NCBI GenBank assembly: GCA_001295775.1
Contig: LJIA01000007.1
Span: 61,001-125,000 of the forward strand
Direction of reading: 5' to 3'
DNA from: a beta proteobacterium AAP99
GTDB taxonomy: Bacteria; Pseudomonadota; Gammaproteobacteria; Burkholderiales; Burkholderiaceae_C
Length of the DNA: 64,000 nt
The notes beneath the pieces were generated by a model. It had not been told where the DNA came from. It did not search any database and was given only the letters and a program-made list of their open reading frames with translations. Both the position numbers and the translations under genes were made by a program. Shown one piece after another: positions 24,673 through 33,159 of the stretch. Position 1 is the first letter of the stretch. Each line of letters begins with the position of its first letter.

Positions 24673-26106
24673 TTACTTCCGTCCATAGTGATCCTCGAAG
24701 CGGACGATGTCATCCTCGCCGAGATAACTGCCTGACTGAACCTCGATGATTTCGAGCGGCAGCTTGCCTGGGTTGGCCAGGCGGTGCACCTCGCCCAAGG
24801 GGATGTAGGTGCTCTGGTTCTCGGTGAGCATGATCTTCTTGTCGCCGACGGTCACCTCGGCCGTGCCGCTGACGACAATCCAGTGCTCGGCGCGGTGGTG
24901 GTGCATCTGCAGACTCAGGCTGGCACCTGGCTTGACCTGGATGCGCTTGACCTGGAAGCGTGCGCCCTGGTCGATGCTGTCGTACCAGCCCCAGGGGCGG
25001 TGCACGCGGCGGTGCAGGTTGCCTTCGGTGCGGCCCGACTTCGCCAGACTGGCCACGATGTGCTTCACGCCCTGGCTGGCGGATTTGTCGGCCACGAGCA
25101 CGGCGTCCGGTGTTTCGACGATCACGAGGTTGTCCACGCCCACGGCGGCGACCATCCGGTCCGTAGCGTGAACGAGGGTGTCGCGGCTGTCCTGTAGCAG
25201 CACATCACCGTGCGCACTATTGCCGGCAGTGTCGCGCTCGGCGGAATCCCATACGGCATCCCACGCACCCAGATCGCTCCAGCCGGCATCCAGCGGCACC
25301 ATGCGCACGGGGATGCCCGCCGCGGCAGCTTTCTCCATGACGGCGTAGTCGATGCTCTCGCCCGGGATCTCGGCCCAGAGGGCCTTGTCCGGTCGGACAA
25401 AGGCCTGATCTGTGGCGCCGCGCTTGGCCCAGGCGGCTTCGGTTGCGCTGGCGATGTCCGCTCGCAGCTTGCGAAGCGCATCCAGCCACACGCTCGCCTT
25501 AAGCACGAACATGCCGCTGTTCCAGAAGTAGTGGCCAGCCGCGAGGTACTTCTCGGCCGTGGCCGCATCCGGTTTCTCGCGGAAGGCCTTGACCTCGCGC
25601 ACCACGCCCGTCGCACTGGCATCGATGTAGCCGAACCCCGTTTCGGCTCGCGTGGGCACCACGCCCAGGATCACGATGCCACCCGCTTCCGCGGCACTCG
25701 CAGCCTCGCGTAGCGCCGCGACATACGCGGGCGCGTTCGTCACGGTCTGATCCGAGGGGGTCACCACGAGCACCGGGTCGTTGCCTGCTGCGGCCGCCTG
25801 CAGCGCGGCGAGGGTGAGTGCAGGCGCCGTGTTCTTGCCAGCGGGCTCAAGCAGCACAGCCATGGGCGCGATGCCGATCTCACGTAGTTGGTCCAGCACC
25901 ATGAAGCGGTGCTCTTCGTTGGTCACGACCATCGGGTCCAACACTTGCTGTGCATCGGAGGCAAGGCTCGCAATGCGAACTGCCGCCTGCTGGAACAGGG
26001 TCTGCGGGCTGTTGATAGCGAGGAATTGCTTCGGGTAGGCCGAGCGTGAAAGCGGCCAGAGGCGTGTGCCGGAGCCACCGGCCATGATGACGGGCTGAAT
26101 TTGCAT
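24673..26106 (-). CDS. manC: Bifunctional mannose-1-phosphate guanylyltransferase / mannose-6-phosphate isomerase
   Basis: The 477-residue type II enzyme makes GDP-mannose. The N-terminal half has the guanylyltransferase signature [23 protein letters not shown] and the later [14 protein letters not shown]. The C-terminal cupin half has [50 protein letters not shown], the phosphomannose isomerase metal site. Both catalytic halves look intact. It lies between the MORN gene and galU on the same strand. No GDP-mannose-consuming gene (gmd, alg or a mannosyltransferase) is recognisable in the window. The product must be used by a pathway elsewhere or by an unrecognised enzyme here. Confidence 0.95.
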   Translation of the reverse strand: MQIQPVIMAGGSGTRLWPLSRSAYPKQFLAINSPQTLFQQAAVRIASLASDAQQVLDPMVVTNEEHRFMVLDQLREIGIAPMAVLLEPAGKNTAPALTLAALQAAAAGNDPVLVVTPSDQTVTNAPAYVAALREAASAAEAGGIVILGVVPTRAETGFGYIDASATGVVREVKAFREKPDAATAEKYLAAGHYFWNSGMFVLKASVWLDALRKLRADIASATEAAWAKRGATDQAFVRPDKALWAEIPGESIDYAVMEKAAAAGIPVRMVPLDAGWSDLGAWDAVWDSAERDTAGNSAHGDVLLQDSRDTLVHATDRMVAAVGVDNLVIVETPDAVLVADKSASQGVKHIVASLAKSGRTEGNLHRRVHRPWGWYDSIDQGARFQVKRIQVKPGASLSLQMHHHRAEHWIVVSGTAEVTVGDKKIMLTENQSTYIPLGEVHRLANPGKLPLEIIEVQSGSYLGEDDIVRFEDHYGRK

Positions 26107-26135
26107 GTTGATCTCTAGAAAATTTGACTAATGCG

Positions 26136-26849
26136 CTATTTTCGCCGCACAGAGCTGCCGCAGGGCGCCCAGCGCGTGACGACGTCCCAAGTGCGTGCAC
26201 CGGGCTGCACGCCGGGCGCGTCCGTGAGCTCGATCAGGGCGCGGTCGCCTGCCGCGCCAAGGAACTTTCCGCGCAGCCGAATTGGTGTGGCGTTCGGTGA
26301 ATACACCACGCGGCAGATTTCGCTGCCTTCCTTGAGCACCGTGGCGAGCTGCTGAATGCCCACGGCACGCATGTGCTGGTAGGCTGTGGCACCAGCGACC
26401 TGGGTGCCGTTCTCGAAACGGGCCTTCGATACGTCTCCAAATGCCCAGGTGTAGGTACCTTCGCCGTGCAGCTTGTCGGCCTTGAACCCACCCACCCAGC
26501 TGTCGCCGTTCCAAGGCGAACCCGGGCCGTAGCGCAAGCTGCCCTGGCCCTCGCGCAGGTCGTTGGCAAAGTCGCCTTCATAGCGGTCGCCCGCCGCGTT
26601 GGTCTGGACGCCCCGTCCGTGTTTGTGGCCAGCAGCAAATTCACCTTCATAGCTGCCGCCGGGGCCGCTGGCTTTGCCGCGCCCGGAGGCAAGCCCGTCC
26701 TTGCAAGGCCCTTCGTACCGTTCGGCAATGGCCGGGTCCAGCACGCGGCAGGCGGGTTGCACCATGGCTTGCGACGACGATTGCGGTGCTTGCGCTCCCG
26801 CATAAGTCGGCAGCAGTGCAAGAAACATGATGATTGGCCCGCGCATCAC
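26136..26849 (-). CDS. Secreted MORN-repeat protein
   Basis: A 237-residue protein with an N-terminal signal peptide (MFLALLPTYAGAQA, cleavage near residue 20). A block of MORN repeats spans about 44-140: RYEGPCKDGLASGRGKA, GSYEGEFAAGHKHGRGVQ, DRYEGDFANDLREGQGSLRYG, SWVGGFKADKLHGEGTYTW. The rest is a small domain with three cysteines. MORN repeats form elongated beta-hairpin rods. Its start overlaps the yjbH stop in ATGA, so it is co-translated with the YjbH-type outer-membrane protein and probably works in the same envelope assembly. I know no defined function for such a protein beside YjbH. Confidence 0.85.
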   Translation of the reverse strand: MMRGPIIMFLALLPTYAGAQAPQSSSQAMVQPACRVLDPAIAERYEGPCKDGLASGRGKASGPGGSYEGEFAAGHKHGRGVQTNAAGDRYEGDFANDLREGQGSLRYGPGSPWNGDSWVGGFKADKLHGEGTYTWAFGDVSKARFENGTQVAGATAYQHMRAVGIQQLATVLKEGSEICRVVYSPNATPIRLRGKFLGAAGDRALIELTDAPGVQPGARTWDVVTRWAPCGSSVRRK

Positions 26850-28993
26850 TTGGCCTCCGCATCGGCAGGTGCATCTGTGAAGCCGCGCAGGGTCTCCTTG
26901 CCGCGCAGGTTGTAGAGCATGCTGCGTTCGAACATCCCTATCAGATCAGCGGACTGATTGACCATCTGACCTACATCGCGCGTCCAGGGTGAGAGTGCGA
27001 AGGTGGCTACGGCCGCGCTGTCACGCGTGAGCATGAGATTCAGCGGCATGCTGATGAAGATGCCCTTGTCCTGATACGGCTTCTCAGGCGTGCCCGGACT
27101 CGTGATGTCTCGCCCGTTCGTATGCGTGTACCAAACCCCCATGGTGATGCCCGAGGCAAAGCGGCGCTTGAGCTCAAACCGAGCGCCTTCGTCCTTTGCC
27201 AGGAAGCGGCCCGCGCGCACGCTCGCGAGCATGTCGTAGGGCAGACGCACGTGGCCCGAGACGTAGCCGGTCACCGTGGAGTACTCCCGGAAACCGGTGC
27301 CCTTGAAGTCGCGCTGGCGCAGCCAGTCGCTCATCACGTCCGCCGCCCAACGCCCGCTGGGTGCCACGTACATCACCTGCGCCCCCGCCCCGCCGAACAT
27401 CTCCTCATACAGCCCGCCTGAAGCCCGCGCGTACCAATTGGCAGCCGGCTGCCAAAACTGGTTGAGCTGCAGCCGGTCGAGCTTCACGTTGGCGCCGCGG
27501 AAGTACTCCGCAACGTCCGTGCGCACTTTGGGCAGCAAGGAATTGCTGGGCTGCTTCACGTCGGTCACGGTCTCCGCGATCCGGCCGCGCAAGTTGCCTT
27601 CCAGGGTGGTGCTGCGCGTGAATTCATAGCGGCCGCCCAGCTGCAGGCCAAGCTCGTACTTGAAGGCACCGCTCGGGTCATTCAGGAAGATGCGCGTGTA
27701 GGGGCTCAGGCCCAGGGTATTGCCGCGAGCATCATCGATGGCCAGGGTGCCCGCCCCGGCGGCGATCCGGGTGGCGACCGGGATGTCTTCGCGTTGCGCG
27801 TAGACCAGTGCTTCGAGCGTTGCATCGTCCAGCGGGCCGGGTTGTGTGCTGGCGTCGGCTGCTTTTAATTGGGTGTGCTGCTGCAGGGTCGCCAGGGTGG
27901 CGGTGCCTGCAAAGAAGTCCGCCAGCACGTCCAGACGATTGAAGACATAGGTCTTGGTGGCCATGCCATTGATCATCGGCGTGAGTTCAATGCCCTTCGC
28001 TTCCACCGGCGTGTGGGCGAGCACCAGCCGCGCGGCACGCGCCACGGCACGAGACGCAAGCAGGTGCCGCGTGCTGGAGAACGCCACGCGCATCACCCCG
28101 CCTTCGTACTTCAGGCCCACATCCCGGAAACCTTCGCGGTCCATGCGGATGCGCAGCGTCTGCGCCCAGTCCGGGTTGCTGTCCCACTCCGCCGTTGTGG
28201 GGCGCGTGTTTAGGGGCTGGTAGGCCGGAGCTTCGGACACCCAGGGCGCCCATTCGCGCAGATTGGTGGGGGCGCGCAACTGAACAAGGACGCTGGGCTT
28301 GTTGTACGAGGAGCCCACCTGGATGCCCCACCAATCGGACTGGTAGCCGATCGCTGCATTCACGTGGCCGGTTTTGCGATCAGCGAGCCCTGCTTGGACC
28401 GCGCTAAAGTCATTGCGGTAGGCCGTCGCGTCGTACTCGACCAAACCGTACCAGCGCTTGAACGCACTGGGGCGGTAGCGAACGCCGCCAAACACGCCAT
28501 CAATTCGCTGCCGGCCGTAACCCAGCGTCAGATCCAAATCACCTAGTGACTTGCTTGCCACCAGAAATGCGGAGGGATAGACCTTAGTGCCGAACAAGTC
28601 CTCGCGGCCGAAGGCAAGTTGTGGAATCCACGCCTGGCCAAAGGCTCCCTCCTCAAGCAGCCGAAGCTTCAGCGCGATGGACTTATCCTTGAAAGCACCG
28701 AAGGAAGCCCCCAGACCACCAGAGACACCATCAACACGCCGATAGCGCCCACTCACTTCAAGAAACGGCAGCCCTTGAACCGAGATGAGGGCGTTTTGGT
28801 AGGGCTTGCCCAGCTGGAGTCCGGCACGTAGAAGACCATCTTGCTCCATCCGCGCATCGGGCATTTCAAGCAGGCCGGTCAGGCCACTCGTGCTCATTTG
28901 GGCGTTGGATGCAATCGGGCTGAGAAGGCTGGCGCTCAGCAGAGCGGTTCTGGAGGTTCGTAGGCTGAATAAAGGCACGAGCGGCTGAGTCAA
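26846..28993 (-). CDS. yjbH: YjbH-family exopolysaccharide outer-membrane protein
   Basis: YjbH proteins are outer-membrane lipid- or barrel-associated factors needed for an uncharacterised exopolysaccharide in enterobacteria. This one has 715 residues with a signal sequence ending SPIASNAQ. It then has the family N-terminus STSGLTGLLEMPDARMEQDGLLRAGLQLGKPYQNALISVQGLPFLEVSGRYRRV, many short amphipathic strands, and conserved blocks such as KSIALKLRLLEEG and GVRYRPS. The only in-frame start that keeps the full signal peptide is a TTG at 28991-28993. It follows yjbE after an intercistronic terminator hairpin and overlaps the MORN gene. Confidence 0.85.
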   Translation of the reverse strand: MTQPLVPLFSLRTSRTALLSASLLSPIASNAQMSTSGLTGLLEMPDARMEQDGLLRAGLQLGKPYQNALISVQGLPFLEVSGRYRRVDGVSGGLGASFGAFKDKSIALKLRLLEEGAFGQAWIPQLAFGREDLFGTKVYPSAFLVASKSLGDLDLTLGYGRQRIDGVFGGVRYRPSAFKRWYGLVEYDATAYRNDFSAVQAGLADRKTGHVNAAIGYQSDWWGIQVGSSYNKPSVLVQLRAPTNLREWAPWVSEAPAYQPLNTRPTTAEWDSNPDWAQTLRIRMDREGFRDVGLKYEGGVMRVAFSSTRHLLASRAVARAARLVLAHTPVEAKGIELTPMINGMATKTYVFNRLDVLADFFAGTATLATLQQHTQLKAADASTQPGPLDDATLEALVYAQREDIPVATRIAAGAGTLAIDDARGNTLGLSPYTRIFLNDPSGAFKYELGLQLGGRYEFTRSTTLEGNLRGRIAETVTDVKQPSNSLLPKVRTDVAEYFRGANVKLDRLQLNQFWQPAANWYARASGGLYEEMFGGAGAQVMYVAPSGRWAADVMSDWLRQRDFKGTGFREYSTVTGYVSGHVRLPYDMLASVRAGRFLAKDEGARFELKRRFASGITMGVWYTHTNGRDITSPGTPEKPYQDKGIFISMPLNLMLTRDSAAVATFALSPWTRDVGQMVNQSADLIGMFERSMLYNLRGKETLRGFTDAPADAEAK

Positions 28994-29014
28994 ATAGATT
29001 TCGAGAACCTACAA

Positions 29015-29041
29015 ATGAAAAAGGCAGCCGAAGCTGCCTTT
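29015..29041 (-). terminator. Terminator or attenuator between the YjbE-like gene and yjbH
   Basis: On the minus strand a 9-bp stem (AAAGGCAGC / GCTGCCTTT) closes a stable UUCG tetraloop and runs directly into TTCATTT. It starts 20 bp after the stop of the YjbE-like gene and ends about 22 bp before yjbH. It would release a short transcript of the small gene, with partial read-through into yjbH. Confidence 0.85.
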
Positions 29042-29061
29042 CCCGTCGCAACGATTGCGGC

Positions 29062-29334
29062 TTACGGGCGAGCGCCGTGGTGGGCGGTCGTGGCAGCCTT
29101 GTCGCTGGAGCTGCCGATGATGATCGCGCCGACGACCACAGCGCCGACGACGACGTAGGTAGCGGGCACAGCCATCGAGCCAGCACCGCCGGCTTGCTGA
29201 GCAGCTGCTTGACCGACGGGCAGCGAGGCTTGAGGGGCGGTGGCTTGAGCAGCGGCGACAACGGCCGGGGCCTCAGCAGCCATGGCGGACAGGGACAGCA
29301 TCGAGGCCGCAGCGGCGATAGCGATACGCTTCAT
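29062..29334 (-). CDS. Small secreted alanine-rich protein, YjbE-like
   Basis: A 90-residue protein with a signal peptide (MKRIAIAAAASMLSLSAMAA). A 30-residue Ala/Gln-rich stretch follows, then a hydrophobic Val/Ile/Gly segment (TYVVVGAVVVGAIIIG) and a short polar tail. This shape and its place before yjbH recall YjbE of the enterobacterial yjbEFGH operon; I see no strong residue-level match, so the name is by analogy. It has an excellent Shine-Dalgarno (AGGAG at 29344-29348, minus strand) and its own terminator. A high-copy short mRNA and abundant product are therefore expected. Confidence 0.75.
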   Translation of the reverse strand: MKRIAIAAAASMLSLSAMAAEAPAVVAAAQATAPQASLPVGQAAAQQAGGAGSMAVPATYVVVGAVVVGAIIIGSSSDKAATTAHHGARP

Positions 29335-29405
29335 TGTTTCTTCTCCTAGGGAAAGTGGAGCCCGCGTCCGGGCGATGGATTGGCTAATTCTTCAACCCTG
29401 TTGAG

Positions 29406-29435
29406 GTTGTACCAGATTGGCCGATTGATGTGCAA
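29406..29435 (-). promoter_or_regulatory. Candidate promoter of the YjbE-like gene
   Basis: On the minus strand TTGCAC (29435-29430) and TACAAC (29411-29406) are spaced by 18 bases. A start near 29399 would leave a leader of about 65 bases before the ATG at 29334. Visual consensus match only. Confidence 0.4.
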
Positions 29436-29470
29436 CCGCAGCAATGTGAAGCCAACTGACGATTACGGTT

Positions 29471-30625
29471 CTACTGCGGGGGTGTTGCGTCCGACTCCAC
29501 ACTGCGCACGCGATTGGCGCTCGAGGCGGCGGTCTGTCCGCCACGCAACACCAGCCACTCTGGCCGGCGGAAGGTGAGTAGCCGCCGGTACAACCAGGAA
29601 TAAGTGACGCAAAAGACGACGACCGACATCGCCAGCAGGACTGTGTTGCTCCAGAACAGCACGGCCGGGATCAGAGACATGCCTGTCAGGGTCCAAAGGT
29701 AGGGCGCAGTGAGGCCGTTGCGAAGCGCCCGCCCGGTGCGGCCAGGCGGACCCCACTTCACCAGCCGCTTGTAGATCAAATGGTGAAGGTGGTGGCTGTC
29801 AGGGTGACCCGCCGGCACGCCGCGCCCCATCTGCCGCCTAAGAATTGACACCACTGTCTCGAATACCGGGTAGACCAATACCGCAAGCGCGAAGAATGGG
29901 GACACCGCAGGGTGGCGTACGACGAGCAGCACCAGCAGCTCGGCGATCACGAAACCGATGAAGTATGCGCCGCCGTCACCCAGAAAAATCTTGCCAAATG
30001 GAAAGTTGAAGCACAGAAAACCAAGGATGGCAGCGGCAATGAGCACAGCTGCGTCAAAAATCGCGCGGTCGTTCAGTTGGTAGGCAACGATTGCGATTGC
30101 TGCGAGCATCAGCACCGACACGCCGCCCGCCAGCCCGTTGAAACCATCCACGATGTTGAGTGCATGCGCAGCGCCTCCTACTGCGAACACGGTGAACGGG
30201 AGTGCGACGGCGACGTACACGAACACCGAATCCACCCCCGGAATGCCGATCCGCGGCACGATCGCATCCAGCGCCCAAGCAGCCAGCAACGCTGCAGCAA
30301 AGGCTGCGAGGAGCCGCTTGCTGGGAGACACACGCTTGGTCACATCTTCGACGAATCCAGCCAGCACCACAGGAGCGCTGCATGCGGCCAGCACAAGCAG
30401 CAAGCTCGCACTGGCCGTATCGCTCGGATACAGGAGCACGCAGGCCACAGCCAGTCCCGTGACGATCCCCACGCCACCAACGCGCGGCACGCTGCCTATA
30501 TGCATGCGCTGCGGCTTGTGCTCATCATCATCCCCGCTATGGCGGCCGTGCCAGCGTACGGACCACAACACGATACCCGTGGCGGTTAGGGAAATCAGGA
30601 AAGAAAAGATCGCGAAGGTGACCAT
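29471..30625 (-). CDS. Polyprenyl-phosphate sugar-1-phosphate transferase, WecA/MraY family
   Basis: The enzyme starts lipid-linked glycan assembly by moving a sugar-1-phosphate onto undecaprenyl phosphate. The 384-residue protein is almost entirely membrane helices. It has the family motifs HKPQRMHIGSVPRVGG at the N-terminus, the aspartate cluster in FVEDV, AHALNIVDGFNGLAGG, IFLGDGGAYFIGF and the late histidine motif HPDSHHLHHLIYKRL. This fits the WecA/WbpL side of the family, which uses UDP-GlcNAc, UDP-FucNAc or UDP-QuiNAc; the substrate cannot be told from sequence. It could prime the legionaminic acid/FucNAc glycan made by the divergent cluster or the YjbH-linked polysaccharide. The C-terminus extends about 40 residues beyond the core. 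Confidence 0.92.
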   Translation of the reverse strand: MVTFAIFSFLISLTATGIVLWSVRWHGRHSGDDDEHKPQRMHIGSVPRVGGVGIVTGLAVACVLLYPSDTASASLLLVLAACSAPVVLAGFVEDVTKRVSPSKRLLAAFAAALLAAWALDAIVPRIGIPGVDSVFVYVAVALPFTVFAVGGAAHALNIVDGFNGLAGGVSVLMLAAIAIVAYQLNDRAIFDAAVLIAAAILGFLCFNFPFGKIFLGDGGAYFIGFVIAELLVLLVVRHPAVSPFFALAVLVYPVFETVVSILRRQMGRGVPAGHPDSHHLHHLIYKRLVKWGPPGRTGRALRNGLTAPYLWTLTGMSLIPAVLFWSNTVLLAMSVVVFCVTYSWLYRRLLTFRRPEWLVLRGGQTAASSANRVRSVESDATPPQ

Positions 30626-30792
30626 CGGTGTGCTGCCGTTGCCGCGCGGTGCAACATGCGTCTGTTATTCTGCTTCGGTAGTAGAGGCCGGTGTATCTGC
30701 CGCCGGAATCTCGCATTGTTGCAGGGCAAGATGACACTTGCCACCCTCCGCGCGCTTTGCTCGCGCGTTAAGATCCTGTGTTTTGGCGACAA

Positions 30793-33159
30793 ATGGCATT
30801 AACTAATAGCATTTCGCGCATTTTCGATATTCGATGGGCGGCGCTCGCTTTCTTTTTTTGTGCCAGCGCTTTTGCGCAGCAGCCTAGCCCAAGTGATGAT
30901 CCGCGTAGCTCAGCCGGAGCGTCATCCACTGGGGTACCGCGCATCATCTCGCGCGATGGCACTGACCAGCGCCGGGACGCAATTGATGTGCGCCGCGACG
31001 CAGCGACGGTTCCGTCGGTGCAGCCCGGACGGCTGGCTGAACCGATGCAGCCAAAGCCCGCGCCGTCGGAATTTGAGGCCTTTGTAGAAAGCAGCGTTGG
31101 GCAACCTCTGCGCCGCTTCGGATCGGCGTACTTCGAAGCCTCGCGGGAGGGTACCTTCGAGCTGGATGCCGCCGTTCCGGCAGACTATGTAGTCGGCCCA
31201 GGAGATGAGGTTTGGTTGCGCGCCAGCGGACAGATTGAAATGGACGTCCGCACCCGGGTAGACCGAACGGGCGCGATCGTGATCCCGCGAGTCGGGGTTG
31301 TGCCGGTTGCCGGGGTGCGTCAAGACCAGCTAACCGCACACCTCTCCGCCGCGGTCGCGCGCACTTTCAAAGGTTTTGATCTCAACGCGACGATCGGCAC
31401 CGTCCGCGGAGCGCGCATTCTTGTTGTTGGGCAAGCCAAGCGCCCCGGCAGCTACACACTTAGTGGGTTGACGACGTTCGCCAACGCAGTGTTTGCCTCG
31501 GGCGGGCCGAGCGCGGCCGGTTCCATGCGCAAAATCCAACTTCGCCGCGGCGGGCAGTTGGTAGCTGAACTGGATCTCTACGAGTTGCTGCTCAAAGGAG
31601 AGACTAAGCAGGATGTGCGAATTCAGTCTGGCGATGTGATCTTCTTCGCGCCCATCGGTCGCCAGATCGCGGTGACCGGGGCGGTGAACGCACCCGCCAT
31701 CTTCGAGCTCAGCTCGGGCCCGCAAACCTTGGCCGATGCCATCGCCTTCGCGGGTGGTTTGACCACGACGGCTTCTGGGCAGCGGGTGGTTATGGAGCGT
31801 ATCCAGGACCGCAAGGCGCGCCGGGTTGAGGAGCTAACTCTGGATACAGCCGGTCTCGCCAAGTCCTTGGCAGACGGTGATTTGATCCGTGTCTTCTCGG
31901 TAAGCCCGCAGTTCGCAAACGACGTAAATCTGAGAGGGTTTGTCGCTCAGCCCGCGCGGCTGGCGTGGCGCGAAGGCATGCGAGTGAGCGACGTGATTCC
32001 CGACCGTACGGCGCTTGTGTCCCGCGATTACTGGCTTCGCCGCAATGGAGCCGTTGCGAGCGCCAATCTTGCCCCGTGGCAAGTTCGAACGCAGCGCGCT
32101 GAGCTCGAGACCCAAGCATCCGACTCCAATCTGTTTGACCGGGCCCAGAGAGACTCGCCGGCTGATGCACCGCGGGGCCGCGCGTCAGAGGCTGTCGGCC
32201 TGGAAATTCGTCGTCAAGAGTCCATTAATTGGGACTACGCGCTGATCGAACGGCGCTCCGAAGACTCATCGACCGAATTGATTCCAATCGATCTGGGAAA
32301 GGCCGTGCTTGAGCGGAACCCAGCCGCCGACGTGCCCCTCCGCCCGGGCGACACCATCACGGTGTTCTCCACAAGTGACATTCGCGTTCCGGTGTCCAAG
32401 CAGTCGCGCATCGTCCGGCTCGAAGGGGAGTTCATTCGCCCCGGTGTGTATCGGGCCCGCCCTGGTGAGACGCTCCGGCAGCTTGCAGAGCGCGTGGGCG
32501 GCTTGGCGGCCACGGCGTACCTCCCTGCTGCTGAACTTACCCGGGAATCCACGCGTATTGCGCAGCAGCAGCGGCTGCGCGAGCTCGCCGACCGTCTTGA
32601 GCGTGAGCTGCAGATCGCCAGCAGCAACCGCGCCGGTAGCGCAGGCACTGATGCAGCGGCGGTTACTGCGCAACAGGCGGCTCAGGCCGCGTTTGTGAGT
32701 CGTATCCGAGCGGTCCAGGCGACAGGACGAATTGTTCTTGAGCTTCCCGAAACGCCCAGTACAGTGGACCTCCCCGCCATCCCGATCGAGGACGGTGACG
32801 TCTTCTTTGTGCCGACCAAGCCCTCAGTGGTTAGCGTGCTTGGTGCGGTCTACAACGAGGGCGCGTTCTTGCATGTGGAGGCCAAGAACGTCGCCGACTA
32901 CCTCAGTCAGGCAGGAGGCCCAACGCGTACGGCGGACGACAGCCGAATCTACGTGGTGGGTGCCGATGGTGCAGTGAGCCAGCGCCCGGGCACGTGGTTT
33001 GGCGTACGTAGCGGCCGCCGGCTGCTACCGGGCGACACGATCGTGGTGCCGGAAACGCTCGATCGGTACGCATTCACTCGCGAGCTGAAGGACTGGTCCC
33101 AGATCTTCTATCAGTTTGCTTTGGGAGTTGCCGGTCTCAGAAGCTTGAGGGGGCTGTGA
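30793..33159 (+). CDS. Polysaccharide export outer-membrane protein with multiple SLBB domains
   Basis: The 788-residue protein, about twice the length of Wza, has a signal peptide ending CASAFA. The polysaccharide export domain follows (DYVVGPGDEVWLRASGQIEMDVRTRVDRTGAIVIPRVGVVPVAG). Several SLBB repeats come next (AKRPGSYTLSGLTTFANAVFASGG, AVNAPAIFELSSGPQTLADAIAFAGG, EFIRPGVYRARPGETLRQLAERVGG, AVYNEGAFLHVEAKNVADYLSQAGG). No lipobox cysteine is seen, unlike Wza. The ATG at 30793 is chosen over a GTG at 30778 because it gives a standard signal peptide. It forms the export channel together with the Wzz-type protein whose gene overlaps its stop (TGATG). Confidence 0.92.
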   Translation: MALTNSISRIFDIRWAALAFFFCASAFAQQPSPSDDPRSSAGASSTGVPRIISRDGTDQRRDAIDVRRDAATVPSVQPGRLAEPMQPKPAPSEFEAFVESSVGQPLRRFGSAYFEASREGTFELDAAVPADYVVGPGDEVWLRASGQIEMDVRTRVDRTGAIVIPRVGVVPVAGVRQDQLTAHLSAAVARTFKGFDLNATIGTVRGARILVVGQAKRPGSYTLSGLTTFANAVFASGGPSAAGSMRKIQLRRGGQLVAELDLYELLLKGETKQDVRIQSGDVIFFAPIGRQIAVTGAVNAPAIFELSSGPQTLADAIAFAGGLTTTASGQRVVMERIQDRKARRVEELTLDTAGLAKSLADGDLIRVFSVSPQFANDVNLRGFVAQPARLAWREGMRVSDVIPDRTALVSRDYWLRRNGAVASANLAPWQVRTQRAELETQASDSNLFDRAQRDSPADAPRGRASEAVGLEIRRQESINWDYALIERRSEDSSTELIPIDLGKAVLERNPAADVPLRPGDTITVFSTSDIRVPVSKQSRIVRLEGEFIRPGVYRARPGETLRQLAERVGGLAATAYLPAAELTRESTRIAQQQRLRELADRLERELQIASSNRAGSAGTDAAAVTAQQAAQAAFVSRIRAVQATGRIVLELPETPSTVDLPAIPIEDGDVFFVPTKPSVVSVLGAVYNEGAFLHVEAKNVADYLSQAGGPTRTADDSRIYVVGADGAVSQRPGTWFGVRSGRRLLPGDTIVVPETLDRYAFTRELKDWSQIFYQFALGVAGLRSLRGL

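Noticed and set aside
30626..30792. JUMPStart/ops element ahead of the export genes
   Set aside because: No GGCGGTAG-type ops core is visible on either strand between the two divergent genes.
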